DNA of 64,000 bases. Origin: Streptomyces sp. Y2F8-2. GTDB lineage: Bacteria; Actinomycetota; Actinomycetes; Streptomycetales; Streptomycetaceae. This document shows positions 24,892 through 33,163 of the stretch, in pieces. Below the pieces are notes generated by a model. It searched no databases. It saw only the letters and a list, made by a program, of their open reading frames with translations, and was not told the origin of the DNA. How positions within the stretch are numbered: the first letter of the stretch is position 1; each line of letters opens with the position of its first letter. Both the position numbers and the translations under genes were made by a program. The stretch lies in NCBI RefSeq assembly GCF_014905555.1, contig NZ_BNGS01000010.1, positions 124,001 through 188,000 of the forward strand, written 5' to 3'.

Positions 24892-24934
24892 CTACCGTAC
24901 GTACGAAGAAACCGAGCCCGGCTACCGTACGTAC
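24892..24934 (+). repeat. Direct repeat before recR
   Basis: CTACCGTACGTAC occurs at 24892 and 24922, 30 bp apart, and each copy contains the palindrome GTACGTAC-like core. The copies end 38 bases before the recR start and could bind a regulator. Confidence 0.4.
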
Positions 24935-24971
24935 CGAAGCCGTACCGAAGCTCTTCAGGAAAGGCAGTCCG

Positions 24972-25571
24972 TTGTACGAAGGCGTGGTCCAGGACCTCAT
25001 CGACGAGCTGGGGCGGCTGCCCGGCGTCGGTCCCAAGAGCGCGCAGCGGATCGCCTTCCACATCCTGCAGGCCGAGCCGACGGACGTGCGCCGCCTCGCC
25101 CAGGCGCTGCTCGAGGTGAAGGCGAAGGTCCGCTTCTGCGCGACCTGTGGCAACGTCGCGCAGGAGGAGCTGTGCGGCATCTGCCGCGACGCCCGCCGCG
25201 ACCCGTCCGTCATCTGCGTGGTGGAGGAGCCGAAGGACGTCGTCGCGATCGAGCGGACCCGCGAGTTCCGGGGCCGCTACCACGTGCTCGGCGGCGCGAT
25301 CAGCCCCATCGAGGGCGTGGGCCCGGACGACCTGCGCATCCGCGAACTGCTTGCACGACTGGCCGACGGCACGGTCACCGAGCTGATCCTGGCCACGGAC
25401 CCGAACCTGGAGGGCGAGGCCACGGCCACGTACCTCGCCAGGATGATCAAACCCATGGGCCTGAAGGTCACCCGCCTGGCCAGCGGCCTCCCGGTGGGTG
25501 GCGACCTGGAATACGCGGACGAGGTCACCCTCGGCCGCGCCTTCGAGGGGAGACGACTCCTAGATGTCTGA
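24972..25571 (+). CDS. recR: Recombination protein RecR
   Basis: RecR works with RecO and RecF to load RecA on gapped DNA. The 199 residues show, in order, a helix-hairpin-helix (LPGVGPKSAQRIAFH), a four-cysteine zinc finger (CATCGNVAQEELCGIC), a Toprim domain with VVEEPKDVVAIE and ELILATDPNLEGEATATYL, and a C-terminal GGDLEYADEVTLGRAFEGRR. The start is TTG 24972 with AGGAAAGG nearby, giving the usual N-terminus LYEGVVQDLIDELG. It overlaps the next gene by eight bases. Confidence 0.97.
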   Translation: MYEGVVQDLIDELGRLPGVGPKSAQRIAFHILQAEPTDVRRLAQALLEVKAKVRFCATCGNVAQEELCGICRDARRDPSVICVVEEPKDVVAIERTREFRGRYHVLGGAISPIEGVGPDDLRIRELLARLADGTVTELILATDPNLEGEATATYLARMIKPMGLKVTRLASGLPVGGDLEYADEVTLGRAFEGRRLLDV

Positions 25572-26223
25572 CGCCACGCTGCACGCGACGACGCAGGACC
25601 CGGACGACTTCGCCGTCCAGATCGCGGACCAGATCGAGAGCTTCCTGGTCGCCGTCACGGAGGTCGCGAAGGGCGACGAGCCGGACTCGGCGGTCCCGTT
25701 CCTCCTGCTGGAGGTCTCCCAGCTGCTCCTGGCCGGAGGCCGCCTCGGCGCGCACGAGGACATCGTCCCCGACGAGCGCTACGAGCCGGACCCGGGCCCG
25801 GAACCGGACGTGGACGAGCTGCGTGAACGGCTCGCCGCCATGCTGGACCCGGTCGACGTCTACTCCGAGGTCTTCGACCCGTACGAGCCGCGCAAGGCCC
25901 CGGTCCCGGCGCGTATCTCCGACGACCTGGCGGACGTCATCACGGACCTGCGCCACGGCATGGTCCACTACCGGGCGGGCCGCACCACGGAGGCCCTGTG
26001 GTGGTGGCAGTTCTCGTACTTCTCCAACTGGGGCGCCACCGCCTCCGCCACGCTCCGCGCCCTGCAGTCCGTGGTCGCACACGTCCGCCTGAACCAGCCC
26101 CTTGAGGAACTGGACGGCCTCGACACCGACCAGGACCTCGGCGACGAGATACTCGCGGAGGAGGCCGGCCGGGTCATGGCCGAGGAGATCGCGGACCCGC
26201 TGGGGCTGCGGTCGGTGAAGTAG
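25564..26223 (+). CDS. DUF5063 protein
   Basis: This 219-residue acidic protein of unknown function is recognised as DUF5063, a family that habitually follows recR in actinobacteria. Visible blocks are DFAVQIADQIESFLVAVTEVA, VPFLLLEVSQLLLAGGRLGA and the tryptophan-rich ALWWWQFSYFSNWG. No membrane segment or enzyme motif is evident. It overlaps recR by eight bases, so the two are co-translated; whether it acts in repair is unknown. Confidence 0.88.
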   Translation: MSDATLHATTQDPDDFAVQIADQIESFLVAVTEVAKGDEPDSAVPFLLLEVSQLLLAGGRLGAHEDIVPDERYEPDPGPEPDVDELRERLAAMLDPVDVYSEVFDPYEPRKAPVPARISDDLADVITDLRHGMVHYRAGRTTEALWWWQFSYFSNWGATASATLRALQSVVAHVRLNQPLEELDGLDTDQDLGDEILAEEAGRVMAEEIADPLGLRSVK

Positions 26224-26248
26224 GCCCGCGGGGACACGGGCCGGGCGC

Positions 26249-26983
26249 TCACACCAGCCCGCCGACCCCTTTTCCGAGGGTGCTCAGACCTCCGGCCAGC
26301 GCGAGCAGCAGGACGAGGGCCCGGGCGCGCCGCTCGGGCACGCGTCCGGCGAGCGCCCTGCCGATCAGGGCTCCTGCCGCCAGGGCCAGGGCGGCGAGGG
26401 CCCAGACGGGCGCGGTGAGCCGGGGCGGTCCGTTGGACGCCACGGACACCGCGTTCACGACGACGCCGTAGAACTGCGCGTTCGGCACGAACTCCCGCAC
26501 GCTCCACTCGGCGTTCAGGGCGTACAGGGAGACGGGCGGCCCGCCGACCCCGGCGGCCGAGTTCATGAACCCGCCCAGGCCTCCGGCGACGACGGCCCCC
26601 CGGCCGCCGCGCAGGGCAGGCACCCGCAGACCCCGCATGACCAGCGTCACCGCCACGGTGACGAGCGCCCCCATGGACGCCAGCAGCAGGGGTTCCGGCA
26701 GCTGCCGGGCCACCCACGTCCCGGCGGGCACGGTGATCACGGCGGCGACGCACAACGGCACCATCACCGGGGCCCGCACCCTGCGCCACCCCTCGGCGAT
26801 CCCGACGACACTGATGGCCCCCGCGGCACAGTTGGCGAGCACGACGCCCTCGGCGGGGCCGAGCAGCAGCACGAGCGCGGGCACGGCGACGAGAGCGAAC
26901 CCCATCCCGGTCAGCCACTGCACACACCCGCCGAACAGCACGATCGCCGCAAGCAGCACGTCTCCCGCCCACCCCTGCGTCAC
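26249..26983 (-). CDS. TauE/SafE-family membrane permease
   Basis: This 244-residue integral membrane protein has about eight spans and the two-repeat glycine-rich architecture of TauE/SafE (DUF81): GGCVQWLTGMGFALVAVPALVLLLGP in the first half and GGLGGFMNSAAGVGGPPVSLYAL in the second. Members export sulfite, sulfoacetate or similar anions; the substrate here is unknown. GTG 26983 is the start. It converges with DUF5063 and is separated from ask by about 340 bases. Confidence 0.9.
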   Translation of the reverse strand: MTQGWAGDVLLAAIVLFGGCVQWLTGMGFALVAVPALVLLLGPAEGVVLANCAAGAISVVGIAEGWRRVRAPVMVPLCVAAVITVPAGTWVARQLPEPLLLASMGALVTVAVTLVMRGLRVPALRGGRGAVVAGGLGGFMNSAAGVGGPPVSLYALNAEWSVREFVPNAQFYGVVVNAVSVASNGPPRLTAPVWALAALALAAGALIGRALAGRVPERRARALVLLLALAGGLSTLGKGVGGLV

Positions 26984-27269
26984 GGGTCGGCATCCTCGCG
27001 CCCAAGGGCGTCACGCGTCCATGGCGCTCATCCTTGAAAGGTGATGCGCACCTTCGGGCTGTGACTCGCGGCACGTTTCGCGTACCGTCCCGGCCGTGGG
27101 GCAGATGCCGTGCTGAGCGGCCTCGGGTGCCGACGGAAAGCGGTGGTGAAAAACCGTCGTACGGCCGTCGTACGTCCGAAGAAAACCGGGATGATCCGCG
27201 CGTGAGCGGGACATCTCACCATGCGGTACCCCGGAAGGGAAATTGGGTCGCTCGATAGACTGAGCCGAC

Positions 27270-27292
27270 CGCACCTGCGTCTCGCAGGCGCG
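27270..27292 (+). promoter_or_regulatory. Leader hairpin of the ask-asd operon
   Basis: CGCACCTGCG, TCT, CGCAGGCGCG forms a 10-bp stem with one mismatch, ending 29 bases before the ask start. A TAGACT box at 27256-27261 could be the -10 element, putting the hairpin at the very 5' end of the mRNA. It may stabilise the mRNA or attenuate expression; no riboswitch aptamer is recognised. The rest of 26,984-27,321 shows no gene. Confidence 0.45.
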
Positions 27293-27321
27293 GAAAGAGA
27301 CGGACTGAGCGAGGAGCGCAC

Positions 27322-28614
27322 GTGGGCCTTGTCGTGCAGAAGTACGGAGGCTCCTCCGTAGCCGATGCCGAAGGCATCAAGCGCGTCGCCAAGCGGATCG
27401 TGGAAGCGAAGAAGAACGGCAACCAGGTGGTTGTCGTGGTTTCCGCGATGGGCGACACGACGGACGAGCTGATCGATCTCGCCGAGCAGGTTTCCCCGAT
27501 CCCTGCCGGGCGCGAGCTCGACATGCTGCTGACCGCCGGAGAGCGGATCTCCATGGCACTGCTGGCCATGGCGATCAAAAACCTGGGGCACGAGGCCCAG
27601 TCGTTCACCGGCAGCCAGGCAGGTGTCATCACCGACTCGGTCCACAACAAAGCCCGGATCATCGACGTGACGCCCGGCCGCATCCGGACCGCGCTGGACG
27701 AGGGCAACATTTGCATCGTCGCCGGCTTCCAGGGCGTCAGCCAGGACAAGAAGGACATCACCACGCTGGGCCGTGGTGGCTCGGACACCACGGCGGTGGC
27801 CCTCGCGGCCGCCCTCGACGCCGAGGTGTGCGAGATCTACACCGACGTCGACGGCGTGTTCACCGCCGACCCGCGCGTGGTGAAGAAGGCCCGGAAGATC
27901 GACTGGATCTCCTTCGAGGACATGCTGGAGCTGGCCTCGTCCGGGTCCAAGGTGCTGCTCCACCGCTGTGTGGAGTACGCCCGCCGCTACAACATCCCGA
28001 TCCACGTCCGCTCCTCCTTCAGCGGGCTGCAGGGCACGTGGGTCAGCAGCGAGCCAGTCCTTCACAAGACACAGCAGCAAGGGGAAACGAAGGTGGAGCA
28101 GGCCATCATCTCCGGTGTCGCGCACGACACCTCCGAGGCCAAGATCACGGTCGTCGGCGTGCCGGACAAGCCGGGCGAGGCCGCCTCGATCTTCCGCGCC
28201 ATCGCCGACGCCGAGATCAACATCGACATGGTCGTGCAGAACGTGTCGGCCGCGTCGACGGGGCTCACGGACATCTCCTTCACTCTGCCGAAGAGCGAGG
28301 GGCGCAAGGCGATCGACGCCCTGGAGAAGGCCAAGACCGCGATCGGCTTCGACTCGCTGCGCTACGACGACCAGATCGGCAAGATCTCCCTCGTCGGCGC
28401 CGGGATGAAGACGAACCCGGGCGTCACGGCCGACTTCTTCACCGCGCTGTCCGACGCGGGCGTGAACATCGAGCTGATCTCGACCTCCGAGATCCGTATC
28501 TCGGTCGTCACGCGCAAGGACGACGTGCCCGAGGCGGTCCGCGCGGTGCACACCGCGTTCGGTCTGGACTCCGAGAGCGACGAGGCGGTCGTCTACGGAG
28601 GCACCGGGCGATGA
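27322..28614 (+). CDS. ask: Aspartate kinase
   Basis: The enzyme phosphorylates aspartate, the entry step to lysine, threonine, methionine and, in streptomycetes, many peptide antibiotics. The 430 residues comprise the amino-acid kinase domain (KYGGSSVAD at the N-terminus, AGFQGVSQDKKDITTLGRGGSD, EIYTDVDGVFTADPR) and two ACT domains (from about residue 265) that bind lysine and threonine for feedback inhibition. The GTG start follows GAGGAG. An internal start probably yields a separate beta subunit. The stop overlaps asd (ATGA). Confidence 0.98.
   Translation: MGLVVQKYGGSSVADAEGIKRVAKRIVEAKKNGNQVVVVVSAMGDTTDELIDLAEQVSPIPAGRELDMLLTAGERISMALLAMAIKNLGHEAQSFTGSQAGVITDSVHNKARIIDVTPGRIRTALDEGNICIVAGFQGVSQDKKDITTLGRGGSDTTAVALAAALDAEVCEIYTDVDGVFTADPRVVKKARKIDWISFEDMLELASSGSKVLLHRCVEYARRYNIPIHVRSSFSGLQGTWVSSEPVLHKTQQQGETKVEQAIISGVAHDTSEAKITVVGVPDKPGEAASIFRAIADAEINIDMVVQNVSAASTGLTDISFTLPKSEGRKAIDALEKAKTAIGFDSLRYDDQIGKISLVGAGMKTNPGVTADFFTALSDAGVNIELISTSEIRISVVTRKDDVPEAVRAVHTAFGLDSESDEAVVYGGTGR
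28081..28095 (+). promoter_or_regulatory. Internal ribosome-binding site and GTG start for an aspartokinase beta subunit
   Basis: GGGG within AAGGGG lies eight bases before an in-frame GTG at 28093, encoding VEQAIISGVAHD onward: 173 residues covering both ACT domains. Overlapping alpha and beta aspartokinase subunits are established in Bacillus subtilis and Corynebacterium glutamicum, so an alpha2beta2 enzyme is a fair inference. Confidence 0.6.
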
Positions 28615-29690
28615 CCGGGCTCCCCCATGAGGGGACGAAGCCGACGCTCGCGGTCGTGGGTGCGACCGGGGCCGTCGGTTCGGTCATGCTCCAGATCCTG
28701 TCCCAGCACGCGGACATCTGGGGCGAGATCCGTCTGCTCGCCTCGCCGCGCTCGGCCGGCCGCAAGCTGGCCGTGCGCGGCGAGGAGGTCGAGGTCATGG
28801 CGATCTCGGAAGAGGCGTTCGTCGGCGTCGACGTCGCGATGTTCGACGTACCGGACGAGGTCGCGGCGCACTGGGCGCCCATCGCCGCCGCGCTGGGCAC
28901 GATCGTGGTGGACAACTCGGGCGCGTTCCGCATGGACCCCGATGTCCCGCTGGTCGTGCCGGAGGTCAACCCGCACGCCGCCCGGGTGCGGCCGCGCGGC
29001 ATCATCGCCAACCCCAACTGCACGACGCTGTCGATGATCGTGGCCCTCGGCGCCCTGCACGCCGAGTTCGGGCTGCGCGAGCTGGTCGTCTCCTCGTACC
29101 AGGCCGTGAGCGGCGCGGGCCGCGCGGGCATCGACACGCTGCGGCAGCAGCTGTCGCTGGTCGCGGGCACGGAGCTGGGGACCAAGCCCGGTGACGTACG
29201 GCGCGTGGTGGGCGACAACACCGGTCCCTTCCCGGAGCCCGTCGCGCTCAACGTCGTGCCGTGGGCCGGGTCGCCGCGCGAGGACGGGTGGTCCTCGGAG
29301 GAGATGAAGGTCCGTGACGAGTCCCGCAAGATCCTGGGGCTGCCCCAGCTGCGCGTGGCCGTCACCTGTGTCCGTGTGCCGGTGGTCACCACGCACTCGC
29401 TGACCGTCCACGCCTGTTTCGAGGGCGAGGTCACGGTGGACCGGGCGCGCGAGATCCTCGCCACAGCGCCCGGTGTCGTCCTGTTCGACAACCCGGAGGC
29501 GGGCGAATTCCCCACGCCCGCGGACGTGGTGGGCACCGACCCCACGTGGGTCGGCCGGGTCCGGCGGGCCCTGGACGACCCGACGGCGCTCGAACTCTTC
29601 GTCTGCGGCGACAACTTGCGCAAGGGCGCCGCCCTGAACACCGCGCAGATCGCCGAGCTGGTGGCGGGCGAACTGGGCGCCACGGCGTAG
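28611..29690 (+). CDS. asd: Aspartate-semialdehyde dehydrogenase
   Basis: The enzyme reduces aspartyl phosphate to aspartate semialdehyde with NADPH, following Ask in the same operon. The 359 residues show the nucleotide motif VVGATGAVGSVML, the substrate region DNSGAFRMDPDVPLVVPEVN, catalytic C137 in ANPNCTT and the active-site histidine in VPVVTTHSLTV. ATG 28611 overlaps the ask stop codon. Downstream, AGCCCC-type direct repeats (29691 and 29715) are present but there is no clear terminator. Confidence 0.97.
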   Translation: MTGLPHEGTKPTLAVVGATGAVGSVMLQILSQHADIWGEIRLLASPRSAGRKLAVRGEEVEVMAISEEAFVGVDVAMFDVPDEVAAHWAPIAAALGTIVVDNSGAFRMDPDVPLVVPEVNPHAARVRPRGIIANPNCTTLSMIVALGALHAEFGLRELVVSSYQAVSGAGRAGIDTLRQQLSLVAGTELGTKPGDVRRVVGDNTGPFPEPVALNVVPWAGSPREDGWSSEEMKVRDESRKILGLPQLRVAVTCVRVPVVTTHSLTVHACFEGEVTVDRAREILATAPGVVLFDNPEAGEFPTPADVVGTDPTWVGRVRRALDDPTALELFVCGDNLRKGAALNTAQIAELVAGELGATA

Positions 29691-29846
29691 AGCCCCGGCA
29701 GGCGGCCGACCCAGAGCCCCAACAGGCGGCAGTTCGGCCGGAAACCCCTGGCCGTTGGCTGAAACGTTTGTAGGATCAGTGTGGGTTGCACGGACCATCC
29801 CGTGGTCCGGACCTTGAATCGAAGTCTCTCGGCGTTCGAAGATTCA

Positions 29847-29882
29847 CTCCCCGCCCTCCGCAACCGCGCGCAGGGCGGGGAG
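29847..29882 (+). terminator. Hairpin upstream of the SigE-family sigma gene
   Basis: A perfect 11-bp inverted repeat (CTCCCCGCCCT and AGGGCGGGGAG) has a 14-nt loop. It lies 156 bases after asd and 202 before the sigma gene, so it may terminate ask-asd or attenuate a leader transcript starting near a TAGGAT box at 29771. The remainder of 29,691-30,083 shows no gene. Confidence 0.5.
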
Positions 29883-30083
29883 CGTCTTTGCGGTCGCCCT
29901 TCGGGGGGCTGGGCACCACCACACACGGGGCATAGGGGAAGAGCTGGTACGCATGAGGGCACTTGACGCACGGTCCGGTGCGCTGGGGGGCGCAGGAGGG
30001 GACGTGCAGAGGGATGTGCTGTCCGAGGCGAATGTGATGCCGGTCGCGTACAACCCTGGCGGGGGCAGACGTGTCCAACTTGC

Positions 30084-30752
30084 GTGGCAGAGGTACTCGA
30101 ATTCACCGCGGTACAGGCGAGGGGCGCGGCCCTTCGTCCGCCCCGCCGCCCCCGGATGCCCGGCGCGCCCGGCGGCATGCCGGTGATCGCCCCCATGCCC
30201 GCAGCGCGGCCCACCCGCATACCGAACCAGCGCGAGGGCGCTGAGGAGACCACGGTCGCCGGCACCACGGTCGACCACCTCACCGAGACGTATCGCGCCC
30301 ACTACCGCTCCCTGCTGGGTCTGGCGGCGCTCCTCCTCGACGACACCGCGTCCTGCGAGGACGTCGTCCAGGAGGCGTTCATCCGCGTGCACTCCGCGCG
30401 CAAGCGCGTGCGCGACCCGGAGAAGACGCTCGCGTATATCCGCCAGACCGTCGTCAACCTGTCGCGCTCCACGCTGCGCCGCCGCATCCTCGGCCTGAAG
30501 CTGCTGACGAAGCCGATGCCGGACATGGCGAGCGCGGAGGAGGGCGCGTACGACCAGTTGGAGCGCGACTCGCTGATCAAGGCGATGAAGGGCCTGCAGC
30601 GCCGTCAGCGTGAGGTCCTGGTGCTGCGCTACTTCGCCGATATGACCGAGGCTCAGGTGGCTCAGACGCTGGGGATATCGCTGGGCTCGGTGAAGGCGTA
30701 CGGCTCGCGCGGCATCGCGGCGCTCCGTGTCGCCATGGGGGCATCGGCATGA
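30084..30752 (+). CDS. SigE-family RNA polymerase sigma factor (group 4)
   Basis: This 222-residue sigma factor has a basic, proline-rich N-terminal extension of about 60 residues, then region 2 (LTETYRAHYRSLLGLAALLLDDTASCEDVVQEAFIRVHS) and region 4 (LQRRQREVLVLRYFADMTEAQVAQTLGISLGSVKAYGSRGIAALR). It directs RNA polymerase to a stress or envelope regulon not identifiable here. The next gene starts within its stop codon (ATGA) and, with a membrane span, may encode its regulator. GTG 30084 is the start chosen. Confidence 0.92.
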   Translation: MAEVLEFTAVQARGAALRPPRRPRMPGAPGGMPVIAPMPAARPTRIPNQREGAEETTVAGTTVDHLTETYRAHYRSLLGLAALLLDDTASCEDVVQEAFIRVHSARKRVRDPEKTLAYIRQTVVNLSRSTLRRRILGLKLLTKPMPDMASAEEGAYDQLERDSLIKAMKGLQRRQREVLVLRYFADMTEAQVAQTLGISLGSVKAYGSRGIAALRVAMGASA

Positions 30753-32137
30753 GCAAGTACGAGGAGCGGCGCACCACCCCCTGGGGGCGCGACTCCCACG
30801 AACGACAGGAACCGACTGGGGGTCCCCCCACGCCGCTCAGGCAGTGGGGGAGGCATGAGCCGACGGATCGGCCAGGGGCCCTCGAAGCCGACCACGAGCA
30901 GCACGCTGGGAACGGAACCGTGAACCACCGCCCCGACGACCACGTCCGTGCGGACACCGGACGGGACCGCGCCGCCGCGGACCACCTCTCCGAAGCCTTC
31001 GGCAGGGACGCGGACGGTGCCGGTGACGGCCCCGGCGCGGGGCGGGACCGGCTCCTGGCGGCGCTCGGGGGCGGCGGGGCCGGGTCGGGCTCCGGCGGCG
31101 GTGGCGAGGATCTGCCCGCCGGCGACGACGGGGTGCCCGAGGGGCTCGGTTCGGACGAACTGGCGCTGCGTCGGATGCTGCATCAGGCCGTGGGCGACAT
31201 CGAGCCGCGTGAGGGCAGCCTCGACCATCTGCGGCGTGCGGTACCCGCCCGGCGGGCCCGCAAGCGGCAGGCCGTGGTCGGCATGGCGGCCGCCGCCCTG
31301 TTCATCGGCACCGCGATCCCGGCCCTCATCCACGTTTCGAACGCCACTGGTTCGAACGCCGACCCGTCCATCGCCGGCCAGGCCTCACAGGCCCAGGGCA
31401 GCGCCGACCAGGGCAAGGGCCCGGACGGCGGCTCCAGCGGCTCCGCCGGCTCGGCCGGGACGTCCAGGGAGACGGGCAAGGGGAGCCAGAAGGGCAAGGA
31501 GGACAAGGGCAAGGGGGCGGCCGAGGGGGCCACCGGCACGAACCCGTCGGCCTCCGCGCAGACCGCTCCCGCGTGCACCGCGGCCCAGCTCGGCCAGCCG
31601 ACCGCCACCGCGTCCGCCCCGGACTCCACCGGCGCGGTGTACGGCACGTTCCGCGTCAGCAACACCTCCACCACGAGCTGTACCGTCTCGGGCAGCGGCA
31701 CCGTCACCACGGCCACCCAGGGCGCGGCGGACCCCGCCAAGATCACCGTGGTGAACCACGTCACCGGCGACCCGGCCACCGGCCTGCCCGACCCCACGCA
31801 GGAAGTCTCCTCCCTGGTGCTCAAGCCCGGGGCGGCGTACGAGGTCAAGTTCGCCTGGGTGCCCTCGGAGACCTGCCCGACCACGGGCAGCGGCAACGGG
31901 GGTGGCGGGGGCGCCTCACCCGACCCCAGCCCCTCGGACAGCACGAGCACGAGCGGCGGCGGCTCCAGCCCGGAGAGCAGCGGCACGGCACCGCAGCTCA
32001 TGACGGAGGACGGCGTGGCCGACGGCAGCGTGACCGTATCCCTCACCCCGGGCACCGGCGCCGCGAGCTCCTCGACCACCATCGCGAACGCCTGCGCCGG
32101 CACGATCTACCACACGGGGATGCTGGCGGGGTCCTGA
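30749..32137 (+). CDS. Single-span membrane protein with C-terminal DUF4232-like domain
   Basis: This 462-residue protein couples to the sigma gene by an ATGA overlap. The N-terminal 170 residues are charged and cytoplasmic, with a helical stretch DELALRRMLHQAVGDIEPREGSLDHLRRAVPARRARKR; one span follows (VVGMAAAALFIGTAIPALI). The exterior part has a Gly/Ser/Lys linker, then a DUF4232-like beta domain (CTAAQLGQPTATA, YGTFRVSNTSTTSCTVSG, LVLKPGAAYEVKFAWVPSETC). The position implies control of the sigma factor, but no zinc anti-sigma motif is present. A repeat element interrupts codons 23-35. Confidence 0.8.
   Translation: MSKYEERRTTPWGRDSHERQEPTGGPPTPLRQWGRHEPTDRPGALEADHEQHAGNGTVNHRPDDHVRADTGRDRAAADHLSEAFGRDADGAGDGPGAGRDRLLAALGGGGAGSGSGGGGEDLPAGDDGVPEGLGSDELALRRMLHQAVGDIEPREGSLDHLRRAVPARRARKRQAVVGMAAAALFIGTAIPALIHVSNATGSNADPSIAGQASQAQGSADQGKGPDGGSSGSAGSAGTSRETGKGSQKGKEDKGKGAAEGATGTNPSASAQTAPACTAAQLGQPTATASAPDSTGAVYGTFRVSNTSTTSCTVSGSGTVTTATQGAADPAKITVVNHVTGDPATGLPDPTQEVSSLVLKPGAAYEVKFAWVPSETCPTTGSGNGGGGGASPDPSPSDSTSTSGGGSSPESSGTAPQLMTEDGVADGSVTVSLTPGTGAASSSTTIANACAGTIYHTGMLAGS
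30816..30852. repeat. Intragenic REP-like palindrome, copy 2
   Basis: CTGGGGGTCCCCCC, 16 bases, then GGGGGAG, in frame within the 5' part of the DUF4232 gene (encoding TGGPPTPLRQWGRH). It matches copy 1 at 21408 in both arms. Confidence 0.6.
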
Positions 32138-32197
32138 GCCCGCGGCGGCACCCGCGCGCCGGCCCGACCTGCTCTCAGAGGCCGCCCGGTCCCTGCC

Positions 32198-33115
32198 TCA
32201 GGCCTTGGCGGCCGGCGTCGGGCTTTCGCCGGCTGCTTCCTCGCCTGCGGCCGATTCGTCGGCAGCTTCGTCGCCTGCGGTCGACGCGCGGGTGGCCGAC
32301 TCCTCGCCGGCCGCCCGCGAGGGCGCGGCCTCGCCGGTCGTGCCGGTGCCCTGCCCTTCCGGTAGGAGGCCCAGCTGTGCGTCGCGGGCGTACTCCACCT
32401 CGCGGCGCAGCAGGCGGAACCACATGAAGACCGTGAAGCCCGCGAAGACGAACCACTCGCCGGTGTAACCCAGGTTCTGGAACGCCTTCAGGTCCAGTCC
32501 GCTCCCCTGGGGCGCCGTCGCCGGTACCGCCTTCATCCCGCTGTCGGCCTTGGTGAGGGTGATCCACGCCTCGTACAGGTCGTAGGGCACCAGGTTCACC
32601 AGCGTCGCCGTGCTGATGTCCGCGGTCTGCCCGGCCGGCAGTCCGCCTGCCGCGTTCACCCCGTTCGACCCCGGGCTCTCCGGGGCCTGGAGGGCGCCCG
32701 TGACGGTGACCTCGCCGACCGGCGGCGCCGGGGCCTTCGCGGGGTCGGCGTCACCCGGCAGCCAGCCCCGCACCACCGGCAGCGCCTTGCCGCCGTCGGT
32801 CCGCAGCATGGTCAGCACGTAGAACCCGCGCTCGCCGTCCAGCTCCCGGTCCGGCACCAGCAACTGCTTGCCGTACCGCCCGCGGGCCGTGACCTGCTTC
32901 CCGGACGTCCTCTTGTCCACCGGCAGCAGCTTGGCCAGCGGCCGGGCCGCCTCCTTGCGGTCCGCGGTGACCTGCTCGCTCGCCGCCCGCTGCTCGTGCA
33001 CCCGTGCCTCGAACCGGCCCAGCTGCCACGACCCCATGAAGACGCAGAAGGGGATGGCCAGCAGCACGAAGACGTTGATCCCCCACCAGCGGGGCGTCAG
33101 CAGAAACCGGTACAC
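32198..33115 (-). CDS. SURF1-family protein
   Basis: This cytochrome c oxidase assembly factor has 305 residues. Two membrane spans bracket an exterior loop: WGINVFVLLAIPFCVFMGSWQLGRFEAR at the N-terminus and GEWFVFAGFTVFMWFRLLRRE near residue 230; the loop has GRYGKQLLVPDRELDGERGFYVLTMLRT and PVVRGWLPGD typical of the family. An Ala/Glu-rich tail of about 55 residues is added. It is required for haem a insertion in related organisms. The start is GTG 33115. Confidence 0.92.
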   Translation of the reverse strand: MYRFLLTPRWWGINVFVLLAIPFCVFMGSWQLGRFEARVHEQRAASEQVTADRKEAARPLAKLLPVDKRTSGKQVTARGRYGKQLLVPDRELDGERGFYVLTMLRTDGGKALPVVRGWLPGDADPAKAPAPPVGEVTVTGALQAPESPGSNGVNAAGGLPAGQTADISTATLVNLVPYDLYEAWITLTKADSGMKAVPATAPQGSGLDLKAFQNLGYTGEWFVFAGFTVFMWFRLLRREVEYARDAQLGLLPEGQGTGTTGEAAPSRAAGEESATRASTAGDEAADESAAGEEAAGESPTPAAKA

Positions 33116-33163
33116 GCCTTCAACGGTACGGTGCCACCACCGCGGGCCCGCCCCTGGGGCCGG

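Noticed and set aside
26984..27321. Possible lysine riboswitch before ask
   Set aside because: No conserved L-box elements; only a simple hairpin is seen.
30816..30852. Palindrome considered as a terminator of the sigma gene
   Set aside because: It lies inside the coupled downstream coding sequence, and a second copy occurs inside another gene.
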